From the NCBI RefSeq assembly GCF_038630985.1, contig NZ_CP152049.1, positions 3,677,501 to 3,741,500 of the forward strand: a stretch of 64,000 bases of DNA, given 5' to 3'. Each line of letters starts with the position of its first letter. Positions within the stretch are counted from its first letter, which is position 1. Positions 16,357 to 24,160 of this stretch are shown here, one piece after another. A program made the translations under genes and the position numbers. This DNA comes from Paenibacillus sp. FSL H8-0548. GTDB lineage: Bacteria; Bacillota; Bacilli; Paenibacillales; Paenibacillaceae. Below the pieces are notes generated by a model, which saw only the letters and a program-made list of their open reading frames with translations, ran no database searches and was not told the DNA's origin.

Positions 16357-17088
16357 ATGATAGAAGCATTCATAGGTAGTTTTATTTCGGCCATGGCAAC
16401 GGTGCTCGGTGCAATACCGCTGCTCTTTGTTAAGAGCCTATCGGAGAAATGGAAGGACATATTGATTGCGTTTACCGCTGGAATTATGGTATCAGCCTCT
16501 ACCTTTGGCCTGCTGCCGCAAGCACTAAATGAATCTGGTCTAATTCCGTTAACTTTAGGACTGCTGATAGGTGTCATCGCACTTGATTTGATTGAAAAAA
16601 ATCTTCCCCATATCGACATTGAGCAAAAAAGAGGAGTCAGCTCCTTTGACAGCAAATCATTGCTCGTTATTTTTGCTTTATTCATTCATAACATCCCTGA
16701 GGGGCTGAGTACCGGTTTTAGTTATGCGAGTACAAACGGTGGCTTAGGACCGATGGTTGCCATCGCAATAGGTGCGCAAAACATGCCTGAGGGTCTCGTG
16801 CTTGCGATATTTCTCATCCATTCCAAGGTAAGCAAGCTTAAGCTGATGCTAATTGTAACTTTAACCGGGCTGATGGAGGTTGTTTCCGCGATCGTGGGTT
16901 ATTTTGCAGCAAGCTATGTTGAAGGGCTAATTGGGTATGGACTCGCATTTGCCTCAGGTGCAATGCTATTTATCGTATACAAGGAGCTTATACCTGAGAC
17001 TCATGGGCATGGTTTTGAACGATCAGCAACGTATTCTTTCATCATAGGTTTGCTTGTCATGATTTATATAAGTTATTTCTTTGGTTAA
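16357..17088 (+). CDS. ZIP-family metal transporter (ZupT-like)
   Basis: This is a 243-residue membrane protein with about eight hydrophobic segments. The ZIP metal-site helices are present: FIHNIPEGLS (about residues 109-118) and a second, GAQNMPEGLVLA, in which the usual His is Gln. HGHG near the C-terminus is a typical metal-attracting stretch. ZIP proteins import zinc, iron or manganese. The His-to-Gln change in the second motif is seen in some bacterial members and may affect selectivity. AAGGAGAAAC precedes the ATG. A 36-codon frame (16269-16379) with a modest site overlaps the start and could be a leader, but support is weak. Confidence 0.88.
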   Translation: MIEAFIGSFISAMATVLGAIPLLFVKSLSEKWKDILIAFTAGIMVSASTFGLLPQALNESGLIPLTLGLLIGVIALDLIEKNLPHIDIEQKRGVSSFDSKSLLVIFALFIHNIPEGLSTGFSYASTNGGLGPMVAIAIGAQNMPEGLVLAIFLIHSKVSKLKLMLIVTLTGLMEVVSAIVGYFAASYVEGLIGYGLAFASGAMLFIVYKELIPETHGHGFERSATYSFIIGLLVMIYISYFFG

Positions 17089-17115
17089 TACTGATCAAAT
17101 AACGGTGAGTTTTCA

Positions 17116-17223
17116 ATGTACGATATCAAGGAGGTTGATCAGGAGAAGGCGATTGCACAGTTATGTAAGAAATTGAAGCAGAATAGACGATTTTTATCTG
17201 AAAAATGGTGGAAACCACGGTAG
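17116..17223 (+). other. Possible 35-codon ORF in the gap after the ZIP gene
   Basis: A short frame starts at ATG 17116 behind a weak GGTGAG and ends at TAG 17223. It encodes a charged peptide with the C-terminus RFLSEKWWKPR. It could be a gene remnant or chance. Nothing else was seen between the ZIP gene and the convergent sulP gene. Confidence 0.2.
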
Positions 17224-17246
17224 GGGAACAAATGTTCTTATTCATA

Positions 17247-18977
17247 TCACCTTCCATTTGTAGGCGTTTCTGGATTTGATAACAGTCCACATTCTCGAAA
17301 AGCATAATGCTTGCATCCGATACAACGATTCGTGTCCAATTGAGTAATGGCATAATCAATCGCTTCACCTGTATGCTCGAAAAAATGATTTTCGCCAATA
17401 AGTGGGTAAAGTCCTGTGCGTTTTAGTACATCTTTAGGCTGATTTTTAATGCCTGAGATAATCACCTGTCCAGAAAATGTTCGGAAATGCATCACCAGAC
17501 TAGCTATATTTGCTTCACCCGTCGTATCCATAAAAGGGACCTTTCCCATGCGTAAAAGCAATACCTTTGGTCGAAGATTTATCGTAGGCATTAAGGCTTT
17601 TCCGAAAATATCAGCTGCCCCAAAGAAAAGGGCGCCTTCAATGGTATAAATAGTGATTTGTGGACAGTCATGATCTTCTCTAACCATATGAGGGCGAAGC
17701 TTCTCATGCTTGACGGTTGGATCCGGTAGTACCTTAACCACAGTAAGCATTTCACTCATCCGTTTTACAAACAAGATCACAGCGAGTATAAGTCCCACCT
17801 CAACAGCAATTGTTAATGTAGTGAAAACCGTCAATACGAATGTAAGGATAAGGACTATGGAATCCGTTGTTTTAGTTTTAAGAATATGAACGAATTCTTT
17901 CCGCTCACTCATATTCCAAGCTACAAGCATTAAAATCGGAGCGATGCTTGCAAGCGGAATATGGGATGCATAGGGCGCAAAGACAAGCAGTACAATAAGC
18001 ACAACCACCCCATGTATAATGCCGGAAAAAGGGGATACAGCTCCATTTTTAATATTGGTGGCTGTTCTAGCTATCGCACCTGTAGCAGGAATACCGCCAA
18101 ATAAAGGCGTGATCATATTTGCAATGCCTTGGCCAATCAGCTCGCGATTGCTATTATGACGGGTTTGGGTCATTCCATCTGCAACAACAGCGGATAAAAG
18201 CGATTCAATGCTTCCGAGCATCGCGATAACAAAGGCAGGGCCAAGTAAGATCTCAATTCGCTCCCATGTTATATCTAATAAACGAAATGCTGGTAATTGA
18301 CTAGATATCGTACCGAATGATGAGCCAATTGTAGCAACCTCTCCTTTAAAGTATACAAAGGCTATTACGCTTGAAATAAGGATCCCTACCAGAGAAGCTG
18401 GGATCTTCGAGAAATATCGAGGGGTTAGGAATAGACACGTTAAACAAATGAACGAGATGACTACACTATATAGATGAATGGTCGAGAGGTGGAGAAACAT
18501 TTCTTTCATATTATCTAGAAACATTTCATGTTTCTGCATCTCTTGCAAGCCTAAAAAGTTGCCAATTTGTCCACTGAAAATAATGATCGCAATTCCAGAT
18601 GTAAATCCGATCGTAACAGGTCGAGGAATAAACTTGATTAAGGCACCAAGCTTAAATAAGCCTAATAACAGAAGTATAATACCTGCCATAAAACCAGCAA
18701 TCAGTAAGTTTTCATAACCATATTTCATGACAATGGCAAAGAGGATTGGAATAAAGGCTCCCGTAGGACCTGCAATTTGAAACTTGGACCCTCCAAATAA
18801 AGAAACCAGAATACCAGCTACGATCGTTGTATAGATGCCATATTCCGGTTTCACTCCAGCAGCAATGGCAAAAGCCATCCCAAGTGGAATGGCGATAATA
18901 CCTACAATTAAGCCAGAAACTAAATCCTTACGAAATGCGGCTACAGAATATCCATAGTACCTTCCAGTCCATTTCAC
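17247..18977 (-). CDS. SulP-family anion transporter with STAS domain
   Basis: This is a 576-residue protein. Residues 1-400 form the SulP membrane domain (VSGLIVGIIAIPLGMAFAIAAG near the start, then FGGSKFQIAGPTGAF and GGIPATGAIARTATN). About residues 440-550 form a cytosolic STAS domain with the MDTTGEANI motif. The last 25 residues have a small cysteine motif, CIGCKHYAFRECG, that is not part of the core family. SulP proteins carry sulfate, bicarbonate or other anions, and the substrate is not fixed by sequence. It is the second gene of an operon with the ArsR regulator, 30 bp downstream of it. Confidence 0.9.
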   Translation of the reverse strand: MKWTGRYYGYSVAAFRKDLVSGLIVGIIAIPLGMAFAIAAGVKPEYGIYTTIVAGILVSLFGGSKFQIAGPTGAFIPILFAIVMKYGYENLLIAGFMAGIILLLLGLFKLGALIKFIPRPVTIGFTSGIAIIIFSGQIGNFLGLQEMQKHEMFLDNMKEMFLHLSTIHLYSVVISFICLTCLFLTPRYFSKIPASLVGILISSVIAFVYFKGEVATIGSSFGTISSQLPAFRLLDITWERIEILLGPAFVIAMLGSIESLLSAVVADGMTQTRHNSNRELIGQGIANMITPLFGGIPATGAIARTATNIKNGAVSPFSGIIHGVVVLIVLLVFAPYASHIPLASIAPILMLVAWNMSERKEFVHILKTKTTDSIVLILTFVLTVFTTLTIAVEVGLILAVILFVKRMSEMLTVVKVLPDPTVKHEKLRPHMVREDHDCPQITIYTIEGALFFGAADIFGKALMPTINLRPKVLLLRMGKVPFMDTTGEANIASLVMHFRTFSGQVIISGIKNQPKDVLKRTGLYPLIGENHFFEHTGEAIDYAITQLDTNRCIGCKHYAFRECGLLSNPETPTNGR

Positions 18978-19007
18978 AGTATCTAACCTTCTTTTCTGGT
19001 ATTTTCC

Positions 19008-19334
19008 TTATTCATTCCGCATGGTTTCCAATAAAGATATCGTATCGACGAGATGATTATCAAAAATAGCTTTAGCAACCACCAATAGATCTTTTATTAA
19101 AGGATCGCGAAGTGAGTAAATTACAGATGTTCCATCTTTAATGCCATATACCACGTTCTTGCTTCGTAATATAGCTAGCTGCTGAGATACCGTAGAACCT
19201 TCAGAGCCTAGAATGGTTTGCAATTCATTAACATTTTTATTGCCTTCACTTAGCAGCTCCAAAATCCGAATTCGCATAGGATGTGCGAGTGCTTTGAAGA
19301 ATTCCGTTTTAAAGTGTAAAATTTCTCGGTTCAT
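19008..19334 (-). CDS. ArsR-family winged-helix regulator
   Basis: This is a 108-residue ArsR/SmtB-type repressor with FFKALAHPMRIRILELLSEG at residues 12-31 and the recognition helix GSTVSQQLAILRSKNVV at about residues 46-62. The metal-binding ELCVCDL motif of classic ArsR is replaced by NVNELQTIL, so it probably does not sense arsenic through that site. No cysteine is present, so the signal may be redox-independent or a small ligand. A palindrome in its promoter and the linked sulP gene suggest it controls this operon and itself. Confidence 0.9.
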   Translation of the reverse strand: MNREILHFKTEFFKALAHPMRIRILELLSEGNKNVNELQTILGSEGSTVSQQLAILRSKNVVYGIKDGTSVIYSLRDPLIKDLLVVAKAIFDNHLVDTISLLETMRNE

Positions 19335-19349
19335 TATCTGTACTCCTTA

Positions 19350-19371
19350 ATATATGAATATTCAAATATAT
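19350..19371. promoter_or_regulatory. Putative ArsR operator
   Basis: A near-palindrome centred on TGAATATTCA (19355-19364), with AT-rich arms, lies just upstream of the arsR gene. ArsR-type repressors often bind ATA...TTGAA-N-TTCAA...TAT sequences of this kind. Assignment is by position and shape. Confidence 0.55.
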
Positions 19372-19487
19372 GATTATAATAACATAATGGAGACCATAAA
19401 TGATATCATTATTAATGAATCAAGTTTGTATAAAATGCGGCGTTATTTTGGAAAAGTGCTTAAAACAGGATACAGGAACATGTGTTC

Positions 19488-19530
19488 GCACGCAAAGACA
19501 GCCCTTATAGTAAGGGCTGTCTTTGCGTGC
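19488..19530 (-). terminator. Perfect 20-bp hairpin after the 46-aa small gene
   Basis: Two 20-base arms (19488-19507 and 19511-19530) are perfectly complementary around a TAG loop. The hairpin begins three bases after the stop codon of the minus-strand small gene. No U-run follows on the minus strand, so it may be an RNA stabiliser or a weak terminator. Confidence 0.65.
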
Positions 19531-19533
19531 TTA

Positions 19534-19674
19534 TTAACAGTTTTTACTTTTGTTTTGATTTGCTTTTTTTGGAATGTTCTCATCATCTCTGCTTTGCTTA
19601 TCTCCAAATTGATCGAGACGTGAAGGGCTAGCTGCTGGTCCATCGTTATCTGGCTTATTGTTTCTACCTGTCAT
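19534..19674 (-). CDS. Small hydrophilic protein, 46 aa
   Basis: A short gene on the minus strand has the ideal ribosome site GGAGGTG six bases before its ATG, and a perfect hairpin right after its stop. The product is very polar: MTGRNNKPDNDG at the start, then Asp/Arg/Lys/Gln-rich to a final Cys. There is no hydrophobic core, so it should be intrinsically disordered. Size and composition recall minor small acid-soluble spore proteins of Bacillales, but no specific family match is claimed. It is divergent from blaI. The expression signals make it likely to be real. Confidence 0.6.
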   Translation of the reverse strand: MTGRNNKPDNDGPAASPSRLDQFGDKQSRDDENIPKKANQNKSKNC

Positions 19675-19777
19675 TTGTATCACCTCCAGCCATTATAGAT
19701 TGAGCAGTATGCTCCAATTTCATACTCGTGATCTAAAAGCATAGCAAAATCAACCTCTTGAAATGGTATTTACGCTG

Positions 19778-19794
19778 CACTATAATATGTAGTG
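19778..19794. promoter_or_regulatory. Putative BlaI-type operator before blaI
   Basis: CACTATAATATGTAGTG is an inverted repeat with CACTA/TAGTG arms that overlaps a TATAAT-like -10 box. The same arms recur before the downstream DUF3105 gene at 21100-21116. BlaI/MecI operators are known to carry TACA/TGTA or ACTA/TAGT arms of this kind. Confidence 0.75.
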
Positions 19795-19807
19795 GAAGGG
19801 GAAAGCG

Positions 19808-20227
19808 ATGGATATCAAAAACTTTAAATACGACGAGGTTGGACTGAATCGTTTTTTTGGTTCACTTGAGGCGAAAATAATGGATATCCTCTGGGATGCA
19901 GAGGAGCTTAGCATTAAAGATGTACAGGCCCGATTAGAGAAAGATAAAGCTGTCAATTTCAATACGGTAATGACTGTGATGAACCGTTTATTGGACAAAG
20001 GCATTTTACAAAAAAGATTAAAAGGAAGACTATCGCTGTATCGGCCAATCGAAACGAGGGAGGTTTTCATTGAGCAGCAATCCAAACGGTTGACTAAAAA
20101 TCTGTTGGATGAGTTTGGTGGCGTAGTCATTAATCACATGATTGATGCGCTTAAGGATGTGGACCAATCCCTTTTAGATAGGCTGGAACACAAACTTCAG
20201 CAGCTCAAGAAGGACAAGCTCTCATGA
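19808..20227 (+). CDS. BlaI/MecI/CopY-family repressor
   Basis: This is a 139-residue winged-helix repressor: LEAKIMDILWDAEELSIKDVQARL at about residues 20-43, the recognition helix VNFNTVMTVMNRLLDKGIL, and a helical dimer domain at the C-terminus. In classical systems BlaI represses beta-lactamase until cleaved under control of BlaR1. Its stop overlaps the start of the M56 peptidase gene by 4 bp, as in blaI-blaR1 pairs. An operator lies at its promoter and a second one after the peptidase gene, so autorepression and control of the DUF3105 gene are expected. Confidence 0.92.
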   Translation: MDIKNFKYDEVGLNRFFGSLEAKIMDILWDAEELSIKDVQARLEKDKAVNFNTVMTVMNRLLDKGILQKRLKGRLSLYRPIETREVFIEQQSKRLTKNLLDEFGGVVINHMIDALKDVDQSLLDRLEHKLQQLKKDKLS

Positions 20228-21081
20228 GATGGCAAAAAAAATCGACCACCGTCCTTGTCATCAGCTTATTTATCGCGGTTTTGGTATGGAGTCAAATGGG
20301 GATGTATTTAGCTCATCTCATATTTGGCGTAGATGTAAAGGTGAACTTTTTTAGATTCTGTGTCAGCTTATTTAAAGAAAATACGGTTTATTATTTTTTA
20401 GTAATCACGTTCCTGAACGTTGTAATCGCTTATGCTATTTTAATTACGCTGATGAAGGTAACCCAGCAATACATTTTATCCAGACGGTTTAAAACAAAGC
20501 TTATGTCGCTCAGAAATATTAGTTTAACTGCACATGTCATTAAGGAGTATCAGCCGTTAAACCAAAATATTATTGTTATTGACCATGAGCATGCCATAGC
20601 CTTTACAGTTGGTTTTCGGCGACCGTTAGTGGTTCTCTCAAGCGGACTAACAGAAATACTTGATCATCAGGAGCTCGAAGCTGTAATTGAACATGAGTCC
20701 TTCCATCAACGGCAATTCGATGCTCTCAAAATATTTTTATTGCAGATTATTTCACAATCGCTTTGGTTTATTCCTTTAACAAAATGGAGCTATCAAAACT
20801 ATAAGCTGATCAGTGAACTGCTTGCCGATGAATATGCCATTAAAGAAACGGGCTCGGAGCTAGGTTTGGGAAGCGCACTTCTGAAATTAATCAAAAAAGG
20901 CTTTAGCGATAATCCTACACCGGTATTGGTTTATTTTTCCGATGGTGTCGTGAACTATAGATTACAGCAGCTTATTGATCCTACTCAGATGATACCTGTG
21001 CGTCTAAGCATTATGACTATCGTGATTTCTATTCATTTCCTGCTTCTATTTATGGGCATGGTTTTATTAGCTGTCACTTAG
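20224..21081 (+). CDS. M56-family membrane peptidase (BlaR1-like, no sensor domain)
   Basis: This is a 285-residue membrane protein with about four transmembrane helices. The zinc peptidase site is complete: VIEHESFHQRQFD at about residues 155-167 supplies HExxH, and ELLADEYAIKE about 40 residues on supplies the third ligand. It matches the protease half of BlaR1/MecR1, which cuts the BlaI repressor. The extracellular penicillin-binding domain found in BlaR1 is absent, since the protein ends right after the last helix. It must therefore sense something other than beta-lactam binding, or respond to a partner. The start overlaps blaI by 4 bp. Confidence 0.9.
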   Translation: MRWQKKSTTVLVISLFIAVLVWSQMGMYLAHLIFGVDVKVNFFRFCVSLFKENTVYYFLVITFLNVVIAYAILITLMKVTQQYILSRRFKTKLMSLRNISLTAHVIKEYQPLNQNIIVIDHEHAIAFTVGFRRPLVVLSSGLTEILDHQELEAVIEHESFHQRQFDALKIFLLQIISQSLWFIPLTKWSYQNYKLISELLADEYAIKETGSELGLGSALLKLIKKGFSDNPTPVLVYFSDGVVNYRLQQLIDPTQMIPVRLSIMTIVISIHFLLLFMGMVLLAVT

Positions 21082-21099
21082 TCTTTTTTCGAATATTAA

Positions 21100-21116
21100 C
21101 ACTACATAACGTAGTG
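21100..21116. promoter_or_regulatory. Putative BlaI-type operator before the DUF3105 gene
   Basis: CACTACATAACGTAGTG has perfect 6-bp arms (CACTAC/GTAGTG). It shares the outer CACTA/TAGTG arms with the site before blaI at 19778-19794, which ties the downstream membrane-protein gene to the BlaI repressor. Confidence 0.75.
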
Positions 21117-21137
21117 CAATAAGGAGCAACGTTTGAT

Positions 21138-21872
21138 ATGGAATCACATTTGGTATTACACCAACAATCAGAATCAACGGTTTTTTTACTATACACAGCA
21201 GGTATTATTTTATTATTAGCTGTTATTAGCTATTGGTATGCCTCCAAATGGAAAAAGGAAAATACAAGCCAGTTGAAAAAAGAAGAAAAGGCAGCATTGA
21301 AGCAAAAAACGAAAAAAGCCCGTGCAGCTGGACATGTATTATTAAGCTTAGCTGTCCTCGTTGTTATCGTTCATTTTGCCAAAGATTTGGGTCAGAGCTA
21401 CGATGTGAATTCTTTAAATCTTAAAGCAGAGCTAGATGTAACTGAAGATGCGTATTATGGAGCGGAGCATTCAGATGATCCTGTTTCCTATGCGATGAAA
21501 ATCCCAACCTCTGGAACACATAGTCCTCATGATTTGAAGTTTGGTTTTTATACCGAAAAGCCTGCTACAGAGATGCTTGTTCATAATTTAGAGCATGGCG
21601 ATATCATTATTTATTATAGAGCGGATGCCAAACCGGAAATCATTGATCAGCTTAAATTTTTTGTCAACTTCAGAAAAGCGGGAGCGGGCATATTAGCGGT
21701 TCCTAATGAAGATATTCCTGCGGACAAGGAAGTTGTCGTTAATGCGTGGACTAAAACGATGGCGCTTGATGAATATGACGAGGAGAAAGTTGCCACCTTT
21801 ATCTATACGTATATTAATGAAGGGCCGGAGAAAATACCTGCACAATTCCGTCGTGGCGGTGGAACGATGTAA
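21138..21872 (+). CDS. Membrane-anchored DUF3105 protein
   Basis: This is a 244-residue protein with two transmembrane helices (about residues 17-36 and 67-84) joined by a Lys/Gln-rich coil, then an extracytoplasmic domain. The domain has the DUF3105 signature: IPTSGTHSPHDLKFGFY at about residues 125-141 and LVHNLEHGDIIIYYR at about 151-165. The conserved His residues suggest metal binding. No biochemical function is established to my knowledge. It is the target-side gene of the BlaI/M56 module, with its own operator and GGAGC ribosome site, so it is probably made when the M56 protease inactivates BlaI. Confidence 0.82.
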   Translation: MESHLVLHQQSESTVFLLYTAGIILLLAVISYWYASKWKKENTSQLKKEEKAALKQKTKKARAAGHVLLSLAVLVVIVHFAKDLGQSYDVNSLNLKAELDVTEDAYYGAEHSDDPVSYAMKIPTSGTHSPHDLKFGFYTEKPATEMLVHNLEHGDIIIYYRADAKPEIIDQLKFFVNFRKAGAGILAVPNEDIPADKEVVVNAWTKTMALDEYDEEKVATFIYTYINEGPEKIPAQFRRGGGTM

Positions 21873-21912
21873 AGCTGCAAGAGATATTATAACTAAATAA
21901 TTGAACAAGGAG

Positions 21913-21943
21913 AGCGTTGCCCAGATGTGGCAGCGCTTTTTTG
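21913..21943 (+). terminator. Terminator after the BlaI/M56/DUF3105 module
   Basis: AGCGTTGCC pairs with GGCAGCGCT (one G-T pair) around a 7-base loop and is followed by TTTTTT. Confidence 0.88.
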
Positions 21944-21989
21944 TATACGAATAGAACTAAGGGGAAAATAAAATCATTATAAAAAAATA

Positions 21990-22053
21990 TTGACATCAAC
22001 TACAACTTTCGTATACATTTGTATACAAGAGTATGATGTATACAAATGTATAC
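21990..22053 (+). promoter_or_regulatory. Promoter with double palindromic operator
   Basis: TTGACA (21990-21995) and TATACA (22012-22017) form a promoter with 16-bp spacing. The -10 lies inside GTATACATTTGTATAC (22011-22026). Its mirror image GTATACAAATGTATAC lies at 22038-22053. Each is a near-palindrome, and the whole block is also symmetric about an 11-bp centre. It is a strong candidate repressor site for the ABC exporter operon. The binding protein is not identified. Confidence 0.75.
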
Positions 22054-22076
22054 GAAATTAAAAGGAGGAAAAAAAG

Positions 22077-22412
22077 ATGCGCGAAGAACATGGACACAGA
22101 GGAAGACACGCTCATAGAGATCATCCAGAACATAGGGAGCATAGACATTTTAATAAGGATGGGCTGAAGGAGGATCAGCATAAAATCGCTCAAACGTTTC
22201 GCCGAGGGAGGGCTATCGCATTTTTGGATAAGCTTAATGTTAATCGTTCCACTTTGCAGCGGCAGTTAAGCGACCCTCAGTTTGAATCGATTAAACAAGT
22301 CATAAGTGGTGAACTAAAAGCTACGGAAGCGATCATCGAAGAATTTATCCAAATGTTTCAGCTGCATGAGATCATTTCAAACGATACGGAGGAAGGGAAC
22401 AATAGGACTTGA
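22077..22412 (+). CDS. His-rich small protein leading an ABC exporter operon
   Basis: This is a 111-residue protein. The first 24 residues contain eight His with Arg/Glu between them, a possible metal-binding tail. From residue 37 on it is helical, with FRRGRAIAFLDKLNVNRSTLQRQL and ELKATEAIIEEFIQMFQLHE. I recall similar proteins at the head of ABC exporter operons in Paenibacillus relatives, but no named family. It has no clear helix-turn-helix, so it is uncertain whether it is the regulator that binds the palindromes just upstream. AAAGGAGGA precedes its ATG, and its stop overlaps the TTG start of the exporter gene by 4 bp. Confidence 0.65.
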   Translation: MREEHGHRGRHAHRDHPEHREHRHFNKDGLKEDQHKIAQTFRRGRAIAFLDKLNVNRSTLQRQLSDPQFESIKQVISGELKATEAIIEEFIQMFQLHEIISNDTEEGNNRT

Positions 22413-24160
22413 AGCCAAATGGAATTTTAAAACCATATTTCAAAGAGACCTGGCGCATTTATTTGTCGTCGATTACGCTTCATGCAGCTGCCAGCATCGT
22501 ATTTGCTTTCTTCCCTAAGGTGCTCGGCGATTTCACGGATCGACTTAAGAGCGGCGACTTGATGACACAGGATGTTATGCATTATAGCCTATTGCTTTTG
22601 GTCATTGGTGTGGGCTATGTGTTCATCGGGGGATATGGTCAATATCTGATCATGTATGTTGGTCGTTTGTTTGAAAATATCACCCGTCGCAGACTGTTTT
22701 CGCACTTATCGGGTCTGAGTGAGTACTATTATTCCAAGAACGGTACGGGCAAGCTGTTAAGCTACTTTATGAATGATGTAACTGGCGTAAGAGAATCGAT
22801 CTCCATGGGTATCAATCAATTAGCGATGGGAGCTATGCTATTATTTTCTTGTATAGGTGCCATGCTCCTAAGCGATATTCCACTCTACCTAATCGCAGCG
22901 ACTATGGGACCTTTACTTTTCATCCCCTGGTTCGTAACACGCTTAGGTCCAGCCATTCGTAAACGATCGTTGCACGTGCAGGAGGCGCTCGGGGCGATGA
23001 CCGAAACAGCAGAGGAACAATTCGGCGGAATTCGGGTCACCAAGAAATTTGCAGTCGAGCCGATCATGATCAAGCGGTTCGGAGCCTCTGTCGACCTGAT
23101 TCGAAACAATCAGCTATCACTTGTAAGAATTTCCTCGTTGTTTCAAGCAATCGTACCGTTCCTTGGATCAATGTCCATGATTATTGCTTTGGTGCTCGGC
23201 GGTTACCTGACTGTTACTGGAAGGATTACGCTCGGTAATTTCGTCGCATTAACGCTATATATCCGTATGCTGATGAACCCGTTGCAGCAAATTGGGAATG
23301 TTATTAATACTGTGCAGCGCTCACGCGCATCGTTGCAGCGACTAAACGAATTGGTTGCCATTCAACCGGATATTACCGAAGCGAAGGATGCGGTTTCCGT
23401 TGAGTTAGCTCAATCTGCAGTACATATTCAAGGGCTGACCTTTTCATATCCAGAGGCTTCTCAGCCCGCTTTGCAGCAGATTGATCTAGTTATTAAGCCA
23501 GGCATGACGCTAGGCATCGTTGGACGTACAGGAAGCGGGAAGTCAACGCTTGTTAAGCTGCTGCTGCGAACGTATGAACCTCCGAATAATTCCATTCAGA
23601 TCGGTAGGAGAGACATTCGCCAGATTAAGCTTGATAGTCTGCGCAGCCAGATTGCTTATGTGCCTCAGGATGGCTTCCTATTTAGCACGACAATTAGCGA
23701 GAATATCGCTTTTGCCAAACGAGATGCCGAACAGGACGAGATTGAAGCAGCTGCTAAACATGCGCGAATCTACAGCAATATTATGGAGTTTCCTGATCGC
23801 TTCGAGACGAAGCTTGGTGAGCGCGGGGTAACGTTGTCCGGTGGACAACGACAACGAACGAGCTTGGCACGCGGCCTCATCAAGCAGTCACCCTTCATGA
23901 TCCTCGACGATAGCGTTAGTGCTGTGGATGCAATCACAGAGACTGAAATTCTTCAGATGATCCAGGAAGAACGCCGAGGTAAAACAACGATTATTATTGC
24001 TAACCGAATAAGTGCATTGAAGGACGCTGACCTTATCATCGTTATGGAGAAAGGGCAAATTGTACAGCGAGGTAAACATGAGGAACTGCTTGCTGAACAA
24101 GGGCAGTACGCCACGCTCCACGCGATCCAAGAGGAGGGAAGCCAACATGCCTCATCCTAA
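22409..24160 (+). CDS. ABC exporter half-transporter with degenerate ATPase site (BmrC/YheI-like)
   Basis: This is a 583-residue half-transporter with six transmembrane helices (residues 1-310) and a nucleotide-binding domain. Walker A GRTGSGKST (about residue 372), VPQDGF (Q-loop) and LSGGQRQR (signature) are normal. Walker B is ILDDSVSAVD, with Asp in place of the catalytic Glu, and the switch His is Asn (IIIANRIS). This is the non-catalytic partner pattern of heterodimeric exporters such as BmrCD. Drugs or lipids are likely cargo. It starts at TTG 22409, overlapping the His-rich gene by 4 bp, and its end overlaps the partner gene by 14 bp. Confidence 0.92.
   Translation: MKPNGILKPYFKETWRIYLSSITLHAAASIVFAFFPKVLGDFTDRLKSGDLMTQDVMHYSLLLLVIGVGYVFIGGYGQYLIMYVGRLFENITRRRLFSHLSGLSEYYYSKNGTGKLLSYFMNDVTGVRESISMGINQLAMGAMLLFSCIGAMLLSDIPLYLIAATMGPLLFIPWFVTRLGPAIRKRSLHVQEALGAMTETAEEQFGGIRVTKKFAVEPIMIKRFGASVDLIRNNQLSLVRISSLFQAIVPFLGSMSMIIALVLGGYLTVTGRITLGNFVALTLYIRMLMNPLQQIGNVINTVQRSRASLQRLNELVAIQPDITEAKDAVSVELAQSAVHIQGLTFSYPEASQPALQQIDLVIKPGMTLGIVGRTGSGKSTLVKLLLRTYEPPNNSIQIGRRDIRQIKLDSLRSQIAYVPQDGFLFSTTISENIAFAKRDAEQDEIEAAAKHARIYSNIMEFPDRFETKLGERGVTLSGGQRQRTSLARGLIKQSPFMILDDSVSAVDAITETEILQMIQEERRGKTTIIIANRISALKDADLIIVMEKGQIVQRGKHEELLAEQGQYATLHAIQEEGSQHASS

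Noticed and set aside
19354..19623. A plus-strand 89-codon frame with a hydrophobic tail
   Set aside because: It runs through the perfect 20-bp hairpin and antisense to the better supported 46-aa minus-strand gene, and has no ribosome site.
19808..21872. A beta-lactam resistance operon
   Set aside because: The BlaI and M56 proteins are present, but there is no beta-lactamase or PBP gene and the protease lacks the penicillin-binding sensor domain.
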